This document shows, in pieces, positions 9,238 to 16,341 of a stretch of DNA of 64,000 nucleotides. Within the stretch, counting starts at the first letter, position 1. Each line of letters begins with the position of its first letter. Position numbers and translations under genes: made by a program. Under the pieces are notes generated by a model. The model saw only the letters and a list, made by a program, of their open reading frames with translations. It had not been told where the DNA came from and searched no databases. The DNA is taken from positions 434,001 through 498,000 of the forward strand of contig NC_009667.1 in NCBI RefSeq assembly GCF_000017405.1, given 5' to 3'. This stretch comes from Brucella anthropi ATCC 49188 (lineage in GTDB: Bacteria; Pseudomonadota; Alphaproteobacteria; Rhizobiales; Rhizobiaceae).

Positions 9238-10005
9238 TCAGATAGCTGCGCGCGAGCGCGATTTTATCTTCCAGCGATAAAGCGGGCGCAAGATTTCACG
9301 CTTCAGCTTGTCGGGCAAGGAACGCGATTTCTGGATCGTGCTGCCGCCAAGCTGTACCGAGATTTCCTTCACTCCGCCCGGAAGAACGGATAGCGGTTTG
9401 AGTCCCGTAACCCAGTTCATTTGTGCCGTGGTGTCGACCGGGCGGTCGAACACTTCGGTTGCAGAGAGCAAGCGCTGCGCGGCTTCCCGCCCGACAAGCT
9501 GCGCCACCATGCCAAGGCCGACCGGTACAGGTTCGATGATCCGCAGTGTTTCGGTGTTCAGCACTACGCGCCCGCTTTCACGCTCGCGAAACGGAAAGCG
9601 GATGAAGCTATCGGCCTTGAGAATCTGGCACGCAGCGGAATAGGCAGCGGCAAATTCCGGTGTCAGCTCCACATCGTCTTCCAGCACGAGACCTGCATCC
9701 AGTTCCTGATCGACAATCGCCTGCCAGGCCTTCCGGTGCGAAAGAAAGCACGCGATTTCGTTGGTGCTGAGCTGGAATGGATAGCGGGGCTTGTGCGCCG
9801 ATCGCCGATAAACGCGGCTGATTGTTTGCGCATCGAGTGTGCGCCCGTCGACGGCGTTCACTACGTCCGTCTCTACAGGCAGCCTACGAACAAGTTCTTC
9901 GACTTGCGGCTGCCGGTCGGTGGCGCGCTCCAGATGGATGATGAAAGCCTTGACGGCCCTTTGGGGGCCGTCATTCGCAGTGATGTCAGGACGCGTTTCG
10001 TTCAT
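9238..10005 (-). CDS. Glycosyltransferase family 25 (LPS biosynthesis type)
   Basis: A 255-residue GT25 protein. The opening KAFIIHLERATDRQPQVEELV is the family hallmark. It is followed by SRVYRRSAHKPRYPFQLSTNEIACFLSHRKAWQAIVD and the LVLEDDVELTPEF metal/nucleotide-sugar motif. GT25 enzymes such as LgtB and LOS glycosyltransferases add hexoses to lipooligosaccharide; Brucella uses a GT25 enzyme (WadA) in LPS core assembly. Whether this one is its counterpart cannot be decided here. It sits between the GT8-like gene and the deacetylase on the same strand with short gaps, which suggests one transcript. Confidence 0.87.
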   Translation of the reverse strand: MNETRPDITANDGPQRAVKAFIIHLERATDRQPQVEELVRRLPVETDVVNAVDGRTLDAQTISRVYRRSAHKPRYPFQLSTNEIACFLSHRKAWQAIVDQELDAGLVLEDDVELTPEFAAAYSAACQILKADSFIRFPFRERESGRVVLNTETLRIIEPVPVGLGMVAQLVGREAAQRLLSATEVFDRPVDTTAQMNWVTGLKPLSVLPGGVKEISVQLGGSTIQKSRSLPDKLKREILRPLYRWKIKSRSRAAI

Positions 10006-10054
10006 GGTCCTTATCTACCTTGTAGCATACAGAAAGCTCAAGGTATTTTGCAGA

Positions 10055-10756
10055 TCAGACCGGCTTCCAGCCCGGCTCGACACTATCGGCTTCCGCTCGC
10101 CACAAATCGGCGTAGTCGACATTCTGCCAATCCTTGAACCACGGGCCGCCGCGTGTGTAATGCACCACTTTCGGCAGGCCGGTTTCCGGCTTCTCGTTCC
10201 AGCCTTCCAGCCAGTTGTAATCCGTCGGCAGAGCGCCAATTTCATCATCGGCAGCCCATTGCATGCGGTGCAGGTAGGCGCCGGTTTCGCTGTTGATCAG
10301 CTCCGGCGTCAACTGGCGTGTCGACGGATGCTCGCAGTTGAACAGCATACAGGACGACCAGTTCTTGCGTGGATAGCTGGTCTGCACCTTGCCATCCATC
10401 TTCACACTATCCTTGGGCTGATAATCGTGCTGAACGCAATAAACGGCTTTTGAAGGGTCATTGTAAGCTTGGAGGCCAGCAATATCGCCCAGAAAAAGAA
10501 AGTCACAATCGCAGAAAAGCGCCCACCCTTTGTAGCCCGCAAGCCATGGCGTGAAAAACCGCGAATAGGTAAACTCCGTCGATGCCAGTGGATCGACTTC
10601 CCGCGTGTAGACCCCTCGATCGACCAGGTCCTGCAACTTGATCGGCACGATCTCCAGCGGAATAGAGGAATGCTTCAATGCGGATGCTTTGGCGACTTCA
10701 TATGCGATGGGCTCGCGAGAATCCCATCCGATGAAAATGCGTAACGGTTCACTCAT
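10055..10756 (-). CDS. GT-A glycosyltransferase, GT8-like
   Basis: A 233-residue protein starting MSEPLRIFIGWDSREPIAYEV, a start seen in bacterial glycosyltransferases related to GT8. The ALFCDCDFLFLGDI segment supplies a DxD-type metal site, and TRGGPWFKDW near the C-terminus resembles the HxxGxxKPW-like closing motif of GT8. Between them, Ser/Arg-rich contacts (TEFTYSRFFTPWL) precede the DxD. The ATG follows AGAGGAG. It lies 49 bp upstream of the GT25 gene on the same strand and probably belongs to the same operon. Acceptor and sugar are unknown. Confidence 0.75.
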   Translation of the reverse strand: MSEPLRIFIGWDSREPIAYEVAKASALKHSSIPLEIVPIKLQDLVDRGVYTREVDPLASTEFTYSRFFTPWLAGYKGWALFCDCDFLFLGDIAGLQAYNDPSKAVYCVQHDYQPKDSVKMDGKVQTSYPRKNWSSCMLFNCEHPSTRQLTPELINSETGAYLHRMQWAADDEIGALPTDYNWLEGWNEKPETGLPKVVHYTRGGPWFKDWQNVDYADLWRAEADSVEPGWKPV

Positions 10757-10833
10757 TCATAGGCTCCTCTAAAGAGATTGTGTCGTGATCGTTCCCCACG
10801 TTTTCCGCCGGAAATTATAGTGATGGCGCTGGG

Positions 10834-11448
10834 TCACTGGATGAGGCTGATGCGTCCGGATTTGACCTTCTGCTCAACCCAACTGCGCTCATCTCCCCAG
10901 GTGTGGCGTTTCCAGCCTTCCCAGGTGAAGCCGCAGATTTTAACGTCCCAGCTTTCCTCCGGACATTTTCCGAGCATGTACCAGATGCCAAAAAAGCCGG
11001 TGCTTGGAAAGGCTTTGCTTATATTCTCGTCGGTTACACCCAGCTCTTTGCATCCGGCCAGATAGAATTGGGGCGGCATGATCCGGATTTCCTTGCCAGC
11101 AGAGCCGACAACTTCGATGGTCTGCATAGTCCAGTCGCCACGCCTTCCCTTGAGACGGGAGAGGAAATTCGGACCAGGGTGATATTTGCGGATGATGCTT
11201 GGATGATAGGCAAGCATCACTTCCTTGGCCGCCTTGAAAGTCGGTGTCTGCACGAAGCCCGGATCGCGTAGCCGCCGCTGCATCGGCTTGCTTGAGGTTG
11301 CCAGCATCAGGAGATCTGTCCGGGTGCCGCTCATGCCGATGGACTTTTTTGGCTCATTGAAACGGACCACAAAATCGGCAGCATCCACTTCGGCAGAAAG
11401 ATCGCGCGGCAAAGGCGCATTGCCGACGATGATCAATGTCTTTTTCAT
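10834..11448 (-). CDS. Sialyltransferase-like protein with GT29-type motifs (often labelled urease operon accessory protein)
   Basis: A 204-residue protein with features of eukaryotic GT29 sialyltransferases. LIIVGNAPL, then VDAADFVVRFNEP and GTRTDLLM, resembles sialylmotif L. PSTGFFGIWYMLGKC and VKICGF resemble motif S, and HTWGDE fits the H-x4-E of motif VS. No signal peptide is seen. Rhizobial relatives carry the misleading label urease operon accessory protein; no urease gene is near. It heads the leftward polysaccharide operon, so a role as a surface-glycan transferase is reasonable. ATG 11448 is chosen because GGAG lies just before it; an upstream TTG at 11457 is in frame. The activity is inferred from motifs only. 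Confidence 0.65.
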   Translation of the reverse strand: MKKTLIIVGNAPLPRDLSAEVDAADFVVRFNEPKKSIGMSGTRTDLLMLATSSKPMQRRLRDPGFVQTPTFKAAKEVMLAYHPSIIRKYHPGPNFLSRLKGRRGDWTMQTIEVVGSAGKEIRIMPPQFYLAGCKELGVTDENISKAFPSTGFFGIWYMLGKCPEESWDVKICGFTWEGWKRHTWGDERSWVEQKVKSGRISLIQ

Positions 11449-11686
11449 GCACTCCAACTCTAATTAGAATGAACCGGTGCCTGTGTCGAAACAGTAGGTA
11501 TATCTAAATTAGAACTACATAATGATTACAACAATAGGAGGCAATTTCCTTTGTTGTTGGGAAATCCGGGTGAAATGCTAGGATTTCGCTGCAATCACAG
11601 CAGCCATGCAGGATATGCACTTCTCAAAAGACAGAGAAAGGCGGAAGCTCACTATCGGGAGGAAGATAAAAAAAGGGGATACCACC

Positions 11687-11833
11687 ATGAATCTTCGCAC
11701 CCATTTCCATCGCTGGATGCAGTATCGCGAAAATATTCGCGAACTTAGTGGCTGCACGGACCGCGAGCTTTCCGATCTCGGCCTTTCACGCACCGATATT
11801 CATCGCGTCGCCCGCGAAGCCGCTTTTGCTTGA
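11687..11833 (+). CDS. DUF1127 small protein
   Basis: A 48-residue Arg-rich protein. It has the DUF1127 core: a helix with MQYRENIRELSGCTDRELSD followed by LGLSRTDIHRVAREA. Such proteins are abundant in Rhizobiales and Rhodobacterales, where short members bind RNA or affect phosphate and stress responses. Longer upstream in-frame starts exist (from 11606), but ATG 11687 has a GGGG ribosome site after an A-run and gives the usual length. It stands alone. Confidence 0.85.
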   Translation: MNLRTHFHRWMQYRENIRELSGCTDRELSDLGLSRTDIHRVAREAAFA

Positions 11834-11902
11834 ACCAGCGGACCAAGGCCGTTTCCCTGTTTCGGGAACCGGCCTGTTTCGATCCGCAAAATCTTCCAAA
11901 AC

Positions 11903-12091
11903 CTACACGTCACCCGGCTTCTTGAAGCGGATGTGAATGTTGTCGCCTGCGAGGTCGAAGCCTGCATAATTGCGCTGAAAGGCAATGAGCGCGTCGTTGA
12001 CGCCCTTTGAATAATCGTCTTCCTGCACATCAATATGGTGCCGGTAGAGAATCCTGTCGTCCTTATAGAATATAACCTGACCTTCCATCAT
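11903..12091 (-). CDS. Small hypothetical protein, 62 residues
   Basis: I do not recognise this protein. It begins MMEGQVIFYKDDRILYRHHID and ends IHIRFKKPGDV, with alternating polar and hydrophobic residues that suggest a small beta-rich fold, and it has no membrane segment. A very good ribosome site (AAGGAGG, five bases before the ATG) and normal codon use argue that it is real. It lies alone between the DUF1127 gene and the LysR gene and faces the former. Confidence 0.6.
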   Translation of the reverse strand: MMEGQVIFYKDDRILYRHHIDVQEDDYSKGVNDALIAFQRNYAGFDLAGDNIHIRFKKPGDV

Positions 12092-12262
12092 AGCCTCCTT
12101 CTGATGAAGCGCTGAGCAGAAATCCGTCGGCGGTTTCAGGCGTCGCGCGCTTTGAAACGGGTGGGTAGAGCAATGTTCTACACACGGGCCTATGGCTGAA
12201 GAGGTGCCGGGGCACTTATCCAGTCGGTATATCCATTTGAGATAGGCGATATGGCGGGCGTT

Positions 12263-13153
12263 TCAAGATGATGCGGTGCCGGTTCCGGCCTTGCTCAGTT
12301 CGAGCCAGGCACGAGCGGCATGAGACAGGAATGCGCCTTTTCGCCAGATCAGCGCCAGATTCCAGTTCACATCGGCGCCTTTGATCCTGTGGATGAGCAC
12401 GCCGGGATGATGCCGCTGTTCCGCGATCATTTTTGGTAGAAAGCCGATGCCCATGCCTGCCGCTACGAGCTCGACGATGAAGTCAATCTGACTGGAGCGG
12501 ACCGCAACGTTTGGAGAGAATCCATGCGAACGACATGCATCAAGGATAATGTGGTTGAGGGCAAAGCCGCTCTCGAAAAGAATGAACGGCAGGCTGGCAA
12601 TGTCCTGCAGCGAAACGCCGTCACCGCGTGCAAGCGCATGATCGGTCGAGAGAAGCGCCACAACCGGTTCGCATCGCACATCCTGCCACTCGAAGCTGTC
12701 TTCAACCGGCAGAAGCGAAGCCGCAAGTTCCACATCTCCGGCAAGCAGCAATTCCTCCAGCCTCCGGCTGCCGTGCTCGACCAGCTGAATGTCGATCTCC
12801 GGATAAAGCTTCGTATAGGCCGCAAAGACGGGAGCGAAAAGCACGCTGGAACCGATGGGTGGCAGGCCGAGTTTCAGCAGGCCGCGCTTGAGGCCGCGGA
12901 GCTCACCCAGCTCGGCCAGCATGTCGTCTTTTTCCGCCAGCATGGCAACCGCGCGACGAAAGACAATCTCACCTGCTGTCGTGAGGCGGGAGGGAGAGAT
13001 TTCACGATCCAGCAGAACCAGCCCCAATTCGTCTTCAAGCTGTCTGACCGCCTTGCTGACAGTCGACTGGGTCGCATTGATGGTTTTTGCGGCGGCGGAA
13101 AAACCGCCTTGCCGCACCACTTCGACAAAGGCCTGGAAGCTGCGCAAGTTCAT
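12263..13153 (-). CDS. LysR-family transcriptional regulator, divergent from the cidA/lrgB pair
   Basis: A 296-residue LysR regulator. The N-terminal winged helix (MNLRSFQAFVEVVRQGGFSA, with TQSTVSKAVRQLEDELGLVLLDR) is followed by a periplasmic-binding-protein-like effector domain (GLLKLGLPPIGSSVLFAPVFA). It is divergent from the CidA/LrgB genes, the same arrangement as CidR with cidAB in Firmicutes, so control of that pair is likely. The intergenic region carries dyads suited to LysR binding (CTATT-N4-AATAG at 13162-13175). The effector is unknown. Confidence 0.9.
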   Translation of the reverse strand: MNLRSFQAFVEVVRQGGFSAAAKTINATQSTVSKAVRQLEDELGLVLLDREISPSRLTTAGEIVFRRAVAMLAEKDDMLAELGELRGLKRGLLKLGLPPIGSSVLFAPVFAAYTKLYPEIDIQLVEHGSRRLEELLLAGDVELAASLLPVEDSFEWQDVRCEPVVALLSTDHALARGDGVSLQDIASLPFILFESGFALNHIILDACRSHGFSPNVAVRSSQIDFIVELVAAGMGIGFLPKMIAEQRHHPGVLIHRIKGADVNWNLALIWRKGAFLSHAARAWLELSKAGTGTASS

Positions 13154-13161
13154 GAGCCATT

Positions 13162-13195
13162 CTATTACGGAATAGCTGCAATGAAATCAATTCAT
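13162..13195. promoter_or_regulatory. Probable LysR binding dyads between lysR and cidA
   Basis: Two dyads lie in the 108-bp divergent gap: CTATT-ACGG-AATAG (13162-13175) and ATGAA-ATCAA-TTCAT (13181-13195). A further TTCTAGAA palindrome (13196-13203) is followed by TAG, repeating the AATAG half. Position and symmetry fit LysR sites; binding is inferred. Confidence 0.5.
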
Positions 13196-13261
13196 TTCTA
13201 GAATAGCGCCAGAAGGCCTATATTCACCCATGAAAATGCATCAGCCCCCTTGGAAAAGCAC

Positions 13262-13669
13262 ATGAACGCCCACAGCCTTTTGATCCGGTTTCGTTACGCA
13301 CTGCATCACAGCCGTCTGATGCAGATTGCGACGCTGGTCGGTTTCTGGCTGGCGGGTGAGCTTTTCGTCCGCCTCGTCGGTCTGCCTCTGCCGGGGGGCA
13401 TTGTCGGTATGGCGCTGGTGCTGGCGCTGCTCCTGAGCGGTCGTGTTAGCCTGTTCAGCATGAAGCGCGGCGCAGAATGGTTTCTGGCAGAAATGTTGCT
13501 CTTCTTCGTTCCCGCAGTGCTTGCAATTCTCGAGCATAAGGAACTGCTCGGTCTGCTCGGTCTGAAAATCATGGCTGTGATTTTGCTCGGCACGTTGACG
13601 GTCATGAGTGTCACCGCACTGACGGTTGATCTCTGCTACCGCTGGAGCCTGCGTTATGTCGCTAAGTAA
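13262..13669 (+). CDS. CidA/LrgA family membrane protein
   Basis: A 135-residue holin-like membrane protein with four hydrophobic helices. The family signature is seen in TLVGFWLAGELFVRLVGLPLPGGIVGMALVLALLL and in the helix with LAEMLLFFVPAVLAILEH. CidA/LrgA proteins work with CidB/LrgB partners and have been linked to cell lysis control, pyruvate transport and overflow metabolism. The downstream partner overlaps by 14 bp. A TTG at 13250 is in frame, but ATG 13262 is preferred. A 11-codon upstream frame (ATG 13230) ends on this start codon in an ATGA overlap. Confidence 0.9.
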   Translation: MNAHSLLIRFRYALHHSRLMQIATLVGFWLAGELFVRLVGLPLPGGIVGMALVLALLLSGRVSLFSMKRGAEWFLAEMLLFFVPAVLAILEHKELLGLLGLKIMAVILLGTLTVMSVTALTVDLCYRWSLRYVAK

Positions 13670-14351
13670 TCCGCTTGTTGCGACGCTTTTCTGGTCTGCC
13701 GCGACGATCCTGCTTTATCTTGCTGCCAAGCGCGTCTATCGCCGCTTTCCGATGTGGTGGTTGACGCCGCTCGTTGTTACGCCATTGTTGCTGATAGCGC
13801 TGGTCATTGGGCTCAATCAGAACTATCGCGGCTATTTCGGTGCTACCCACTGGCTGGTTGCGCTGCTTGGACCTGCAACGGTTGCTTTTGCGGTCCCGAT
13901 TTACCAGCAGCGCGCAACGATCCGCCGCTATTGGCCGGTGCTTCTGGCCGGTGTGGTCGTCGGAAGTTCGTCTGCCATGGCTTCCGCATGGGGCCTGGCG
14001 CATCTGCTGGGCCTCAACGAAGCAATCAGCCTCAGCCTGATGCCACGTTCAATGAGCACACCGTTTGCGATGACCGTCTCGGGCGATATTGGCGGCGCGC
14101 CTGACCTGACTGCGATCTTTGTGGTGCTGACAGGTGTGTTCGGTGCAGCTCTCGGTGAAGTCATGCTCAACTGGCTGCCGATCCGCTCCGCGCTGGCACG
14201 CGGAGCCCTTTTCGGTATGGGTGCGCACGGAGCCGGTGTGGCCAAGGCCCACCAGATCGGCAGCGAAGAAGGTTCGATTGCCGGGCTGGTCATGGTGCTT
14301 GTTGGTCTCGTGAATGTGCTTGCTGCTCCCCTGATTGCCCACTTTTTGTAA
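13656..14351 (+). CDS. LrgB/CidB family protein
   Basis: A 231-residue inner-membrane protein of the LrgB family. The sequence contains LLGPATVAFAVPIYQQ, PRSMSTPFAMTVSGDIGG and FGMGAHGAGVAKAHQIGSEEGSIAGL, all conserved in this family and in plant PLGG1 (plastidial glycolate/glycerate transporter). It is the obligate partner of the CidA protein, whose gene it overlaps. The PLGG1 relationship, together with the glyoxylate/glycerate genes elsewhere in this window, makes organic-acid transport a reasonable alternative to a lysis role. It ends at a clean terminator. Confidence 0.92.
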   Translation: MSLSNPLVATLFWSAATILLYLAAKRVYRRFPMWWLTPLVVTPLLLIALVIGLNQNYRGYFGATHWLVALLGPATVAFAVPIYQQRATIRRYWPVLLAGVVVGSSSAMASAWGLAHLLGLNEAISLSLMPRSMSTPFAMTVSGDIGGAPDLTAIFVVLTGVFGAALGEVMLNWLPIRSALARGALFGMGAHGAGVAKAHQIGSEEGSIAGLVMVLVGLVNVLAAPLIAHFL

Positions 14352-14379
14352 GAGCCTAGTTTTACAGACAATTCTTTAA

Positions 14380-14405
14380 AAACGCCCGGTTTCCGGGCGT
14401 TTTCT
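14380..14405 (+). terminator. Terminator of the cidA/lrgB operon
   Basis: AACGCCCGG-TT-CCGGGCGTT is followed by TTC, with an A-run on the left side, 29 bp after the lrgB stop. Confidence 0.88.
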
Positions 14406-14472
14406 GTATTAGCGAATCTGCCTTTTTCTTGAGCATCAACGTCTTTGCATAACTGATATGCATTAATGACCG

Positions 14473-14501
14473 TTGCTGCAGGGAAGGGGGGCGGGTAAAT
14501 A
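14473..14501 (+). promoter_or_regulatory. Putative promoter of the three-hairpin sRNA
   Basis: TTGCTG (14473-14478), a 17-base spacer and TAAATA (14496-14501) would start transcription near 14508, exactly at the foot of the first hairpin. The match to consensus is moderate; the fit to the RNA end is the main support. Confidence 0.45.
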
Positions 14502-14507
14502 TCTCTT

Positions 14508-14621
14508 CATCGAGTTCACTCCTCCTCCCAGAACTCGATAAGGAATGCGGCACTCCTCCTCCCAAGCCGTATTCAAGATCAGGCCGCGCATCCTCCTCCC
14601 GCGCGGCCTTTTTCTTTTTTT
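14508..14621 (+). ncRNA. Alpha-r14/NfeR1-like trans-acting small RNA with three anti-Shine-Dalgarno loops
   Basis: Three consecutive hairpins each present CCTCCTCCC in the loop. Hairpin 1 (14509-14539) has perfect 9-bp arms ATCGAGTTC/GAACTCGAT. Hairpin 2 (14543-14574) has arms GAATGCGGC/GCCGTATTC with one G-U pair. Hairpin 3 (14581-14609) has arms AGGCCGCGC/GCGCGGCCT and is followed by a long T-run (14609-14621), making it the terminator. The predicted length of about 114 nt and the layout match what I recall of the alpha-r14 family (NfeR1 in Sinorhizobium), a relative of the CCUCCUCCC RNAs of Rhodobacter. Such RNAs bind ribosome sites of mRNAs, often with Hfq, to lower translation of transporters. 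Targets are not predictable here. Confidence 0.88.
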
Positions 14622-14715
14622 GCTCCCCTGCATCCTGCTTCGCTTTCATCTCCATGCGTTGACAATGCGTAACTGCATAGCCCCATAGGCAAGCTGCAGC
14701 ATCTGCTCTATCTCT

Positions 14716-14732
14716 GATTCAAGTTTTGAATC
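14716..14732. promoter_or_regulatory. Operator-like palindrome ahead of the VOC-esterase fusion gene
   Basis: GATTCAA-GTT-TTGAATC is a perfect dyad with 7-bp arms that abuts the GGGGAG ribosome site (14733-14738). Position and symmetry suggest a repressor site of the MarR/TetR type; no regulator gene lies beside it. Confidence 0.45.
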
Positions 14733-14747
14733 GGGGAGACAGTGTCC

Positions 14748-16301
14748 ATGACAAGCGGCATCCACCACATCACCCTCATCACCCGAAAAGTGCAGGCGAA
14801 TGTCGATTTCTATGCCGGCTTTCTGGGGCTGCGTATCGTCAAGCAAACAGGCGGGTTCGAGGATGCCGAGCAGCTGCATCTGTTCTATGGCGACCGCTCG
14901 GCCACGCCCGGATCGTTGATTACGTTTCTGGTCTGGGAAGATGGTGCCAAGGGGCGTGTTGGTCACGGTCAGGTCAGCGAAATCGCGCTTGCCATCGATC
15001 GCACGGCCATCGGTTTCTGGCTCGAACGCGCCTTGCGTTATCATGTGCCTTCCGAAGGACCGGTTCAGGAGTTTGGCGAACCTGTTCTGCGCCTGCGCGA
15101 TCCCGACGGTGTGATCGTCAAGCTTGTCGGTTGCGATCTTGCCGCCAATGATGCGTGGGAAAGCGAAGGCATTCCGCCAGCTTTCGCCGTCAGGCGTTTG
15201 CGTGCCGCGACTATTCTGTCCGAAGCGCCGGAACAGACGGCAGGTTTCATCGAACGTTATTTCGATTTCAGGCCTTCGGCGAAAGAAGGCACGATAGATC
15301 GTCTTCTGTCGGATTCCGGCGACGCCATCGATGTGCGTGACGCCGGCGGCTTCTGGCCGGGCATCCCCGGCACGGGCATTGCCGATCATGTCGCTTTCCG
15401 TGCTGCCGATACTGGCGACGTGGAAAAGGCGGAGAAGGAGCTTTCCAAGCTTAATTCCAGCGCCGTCAATGTGCACGACCGCAAATATTTCACGTCGCTC
15501 TATGTTCGCGAACCGGGTGGAACGCTGTTCGAATTTGCAACCGACGCACCGGGCTTTGCAATAGACGAGTCGGTCGAGAAACTGGGTCAGTTCCTGTTCG
15601 TACCGCCCGGTAATGAAGAAAAGGCCGATGCCATCCGGGCACGAATGCCGCAATTCGCTCTGCCGGGCGAAGAGCGCGTCATCTATCGTGATCTGCCTTT
15701 CGTTCATCGGATACACCAGCCGGAAGACCCGGATGGCAGTACACTGGTGCTTTTGCATGGCACTGGTGGAAACGAAAACGACCTGATGCCGTTCGCCCGC
15801 AAGGCTGCGCCGCACGCAACCCTTCTGGGGGTACGGGGACGCAGCACGGAAGAGGGCATCCAGCGCTGGTTCCGCCGCTTCGATCTGAAAAAATTCGATC
15901 AGGCCGATATTCAGTTTGAAGCGCAGGCATTCGAGGCTTTCGTTGAAGGTGCCGCCGCCGCTTATGGTATCGATTTGAATCGGACAGCCTTTATCGGGAA
16001 CTCCAACGGCGCAAATTTGCTGGCCGCTTTCATGCGCCTGCATCCGCATGTGGTTCGCACGGCGGTTCTTCTACGCGGTCAGGAGGTTCTGGAGGAGCAG
16101 CCCGATGGCGCTGATTTGTCGGACGCTTCAGTGCTTTTGATGAATGGTGCTTCCGATCCGTTCGGCGATGAGACCGGGACGCTGGAAAAAGTCCTGAGAG
16201 ACGACGGGGCGGCGCTTACCATCAGCACGGTCGAAGCAGGGCATGCACTCATCGATGAAGATATCCTCATTGTAAGCGACTGGCTTCGGGACAAGATATA
16301 A
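14748..16301 (+). CDS. Fused VOC-family ring-cleaving dioxygenase-like protein and alpha/beta-hydrolase carboxylesterase
   Basis: A 517-residue two-part enzyme. Residues 1-310 hold tandem vicinal-oxygen-chelate modules like MhqO (GIHHITLITRKVQANVDFYAGF, with metal-ligand His and Glu positions in HHIT, HLFYGD, DHVAFR and LFEFATD). From about 325 it is a phospholipase/carboxylesterase-type hydrolase like MhqD, with LVLLHGTGGNENDL, the nucleophile elbow FIGNSNGANLL and the catalytic His in EAGHALI. In Bacillus the two activities are separate proteins (MhqO, MhqD) of a quinone-detoxification regulon, so a fused catechol/quinone-processing role is inferred. ATG 14748 is spaced correctly from GGGGAG; a GTG at 14742 is too close. 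A paralogue of the first half faces it. Confidence 0.85.
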   Translation: MTSGIHHITLITRKVQANVDFYAGFLGLRIVKQTGGFEDAEQLHLFYGDRSATPGSLITFLVWEDGAKGRVGHGQVSEIALAIDRTAIGFWLERALRYHVPSEGPVQEFGEPVLRLRDPDGVIVKLVGCDLAANDAWESEGIPPAFAVRRLRAATILSEAPEQTAGFIERYFDFRPSAKEGTIDRLLSDSGDAIDVRDAGGFWPGIPGTGIADHVAFRAADTGDVEKAEKELSKLNSSAVNVHDRKYFTSLYVREPGGTLFEFATDAPGFAIDESVEKLGQFLFVPPGNEEKADAIRARMPQFALPGEERVIYRDLPFVHRIHQPEDPDGSTLVLLHGTGGNENDLMPFARKAAPHATLLGVRGRSTEEGIQRWFRRFDLKKFDQADIQFEAQAFEAFVEGAAAAYGIDLNRTAFIGNSNGANLLAAFMRLHPHVVRTAVLLRGQEVLEEQPDGADLSDASVLLMNGASDPFGDETGTLEKVLRDDGAALTISTVEAGHALIDEDILIVSDWLRDKI

Positions 16302-16303
16302 AT

Positions 16304-16335
16304 AAAAGGGCTGCGGAGAATTCCGCAGCCCTTTT
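16304..16335. terminator. Bidirectional terminator between the two VOC genes
   Basis: AAAAGGGCTGCGGA and its complement TCCGCAGCCCTTTT form a perfect stem around GAAT; it serves both convergent genes. Confidence 0.93.
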
Positions 16336-16341
16336 ACTATA

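Noticed and set aside
10834..11448. Urease accessory function
   Set aside because: The common label has no support here: no ure genes are nearby and the motifs are those of a glycosyltransferase.
14362..14655. A 97-codon minus-strand frame across the lrgB terminator and sRNA
   Set aside because: It reads through a terminator and three hairpins, and the composition (Lys/Glu/Ser) reflects the structured RNA; no homology is seen.
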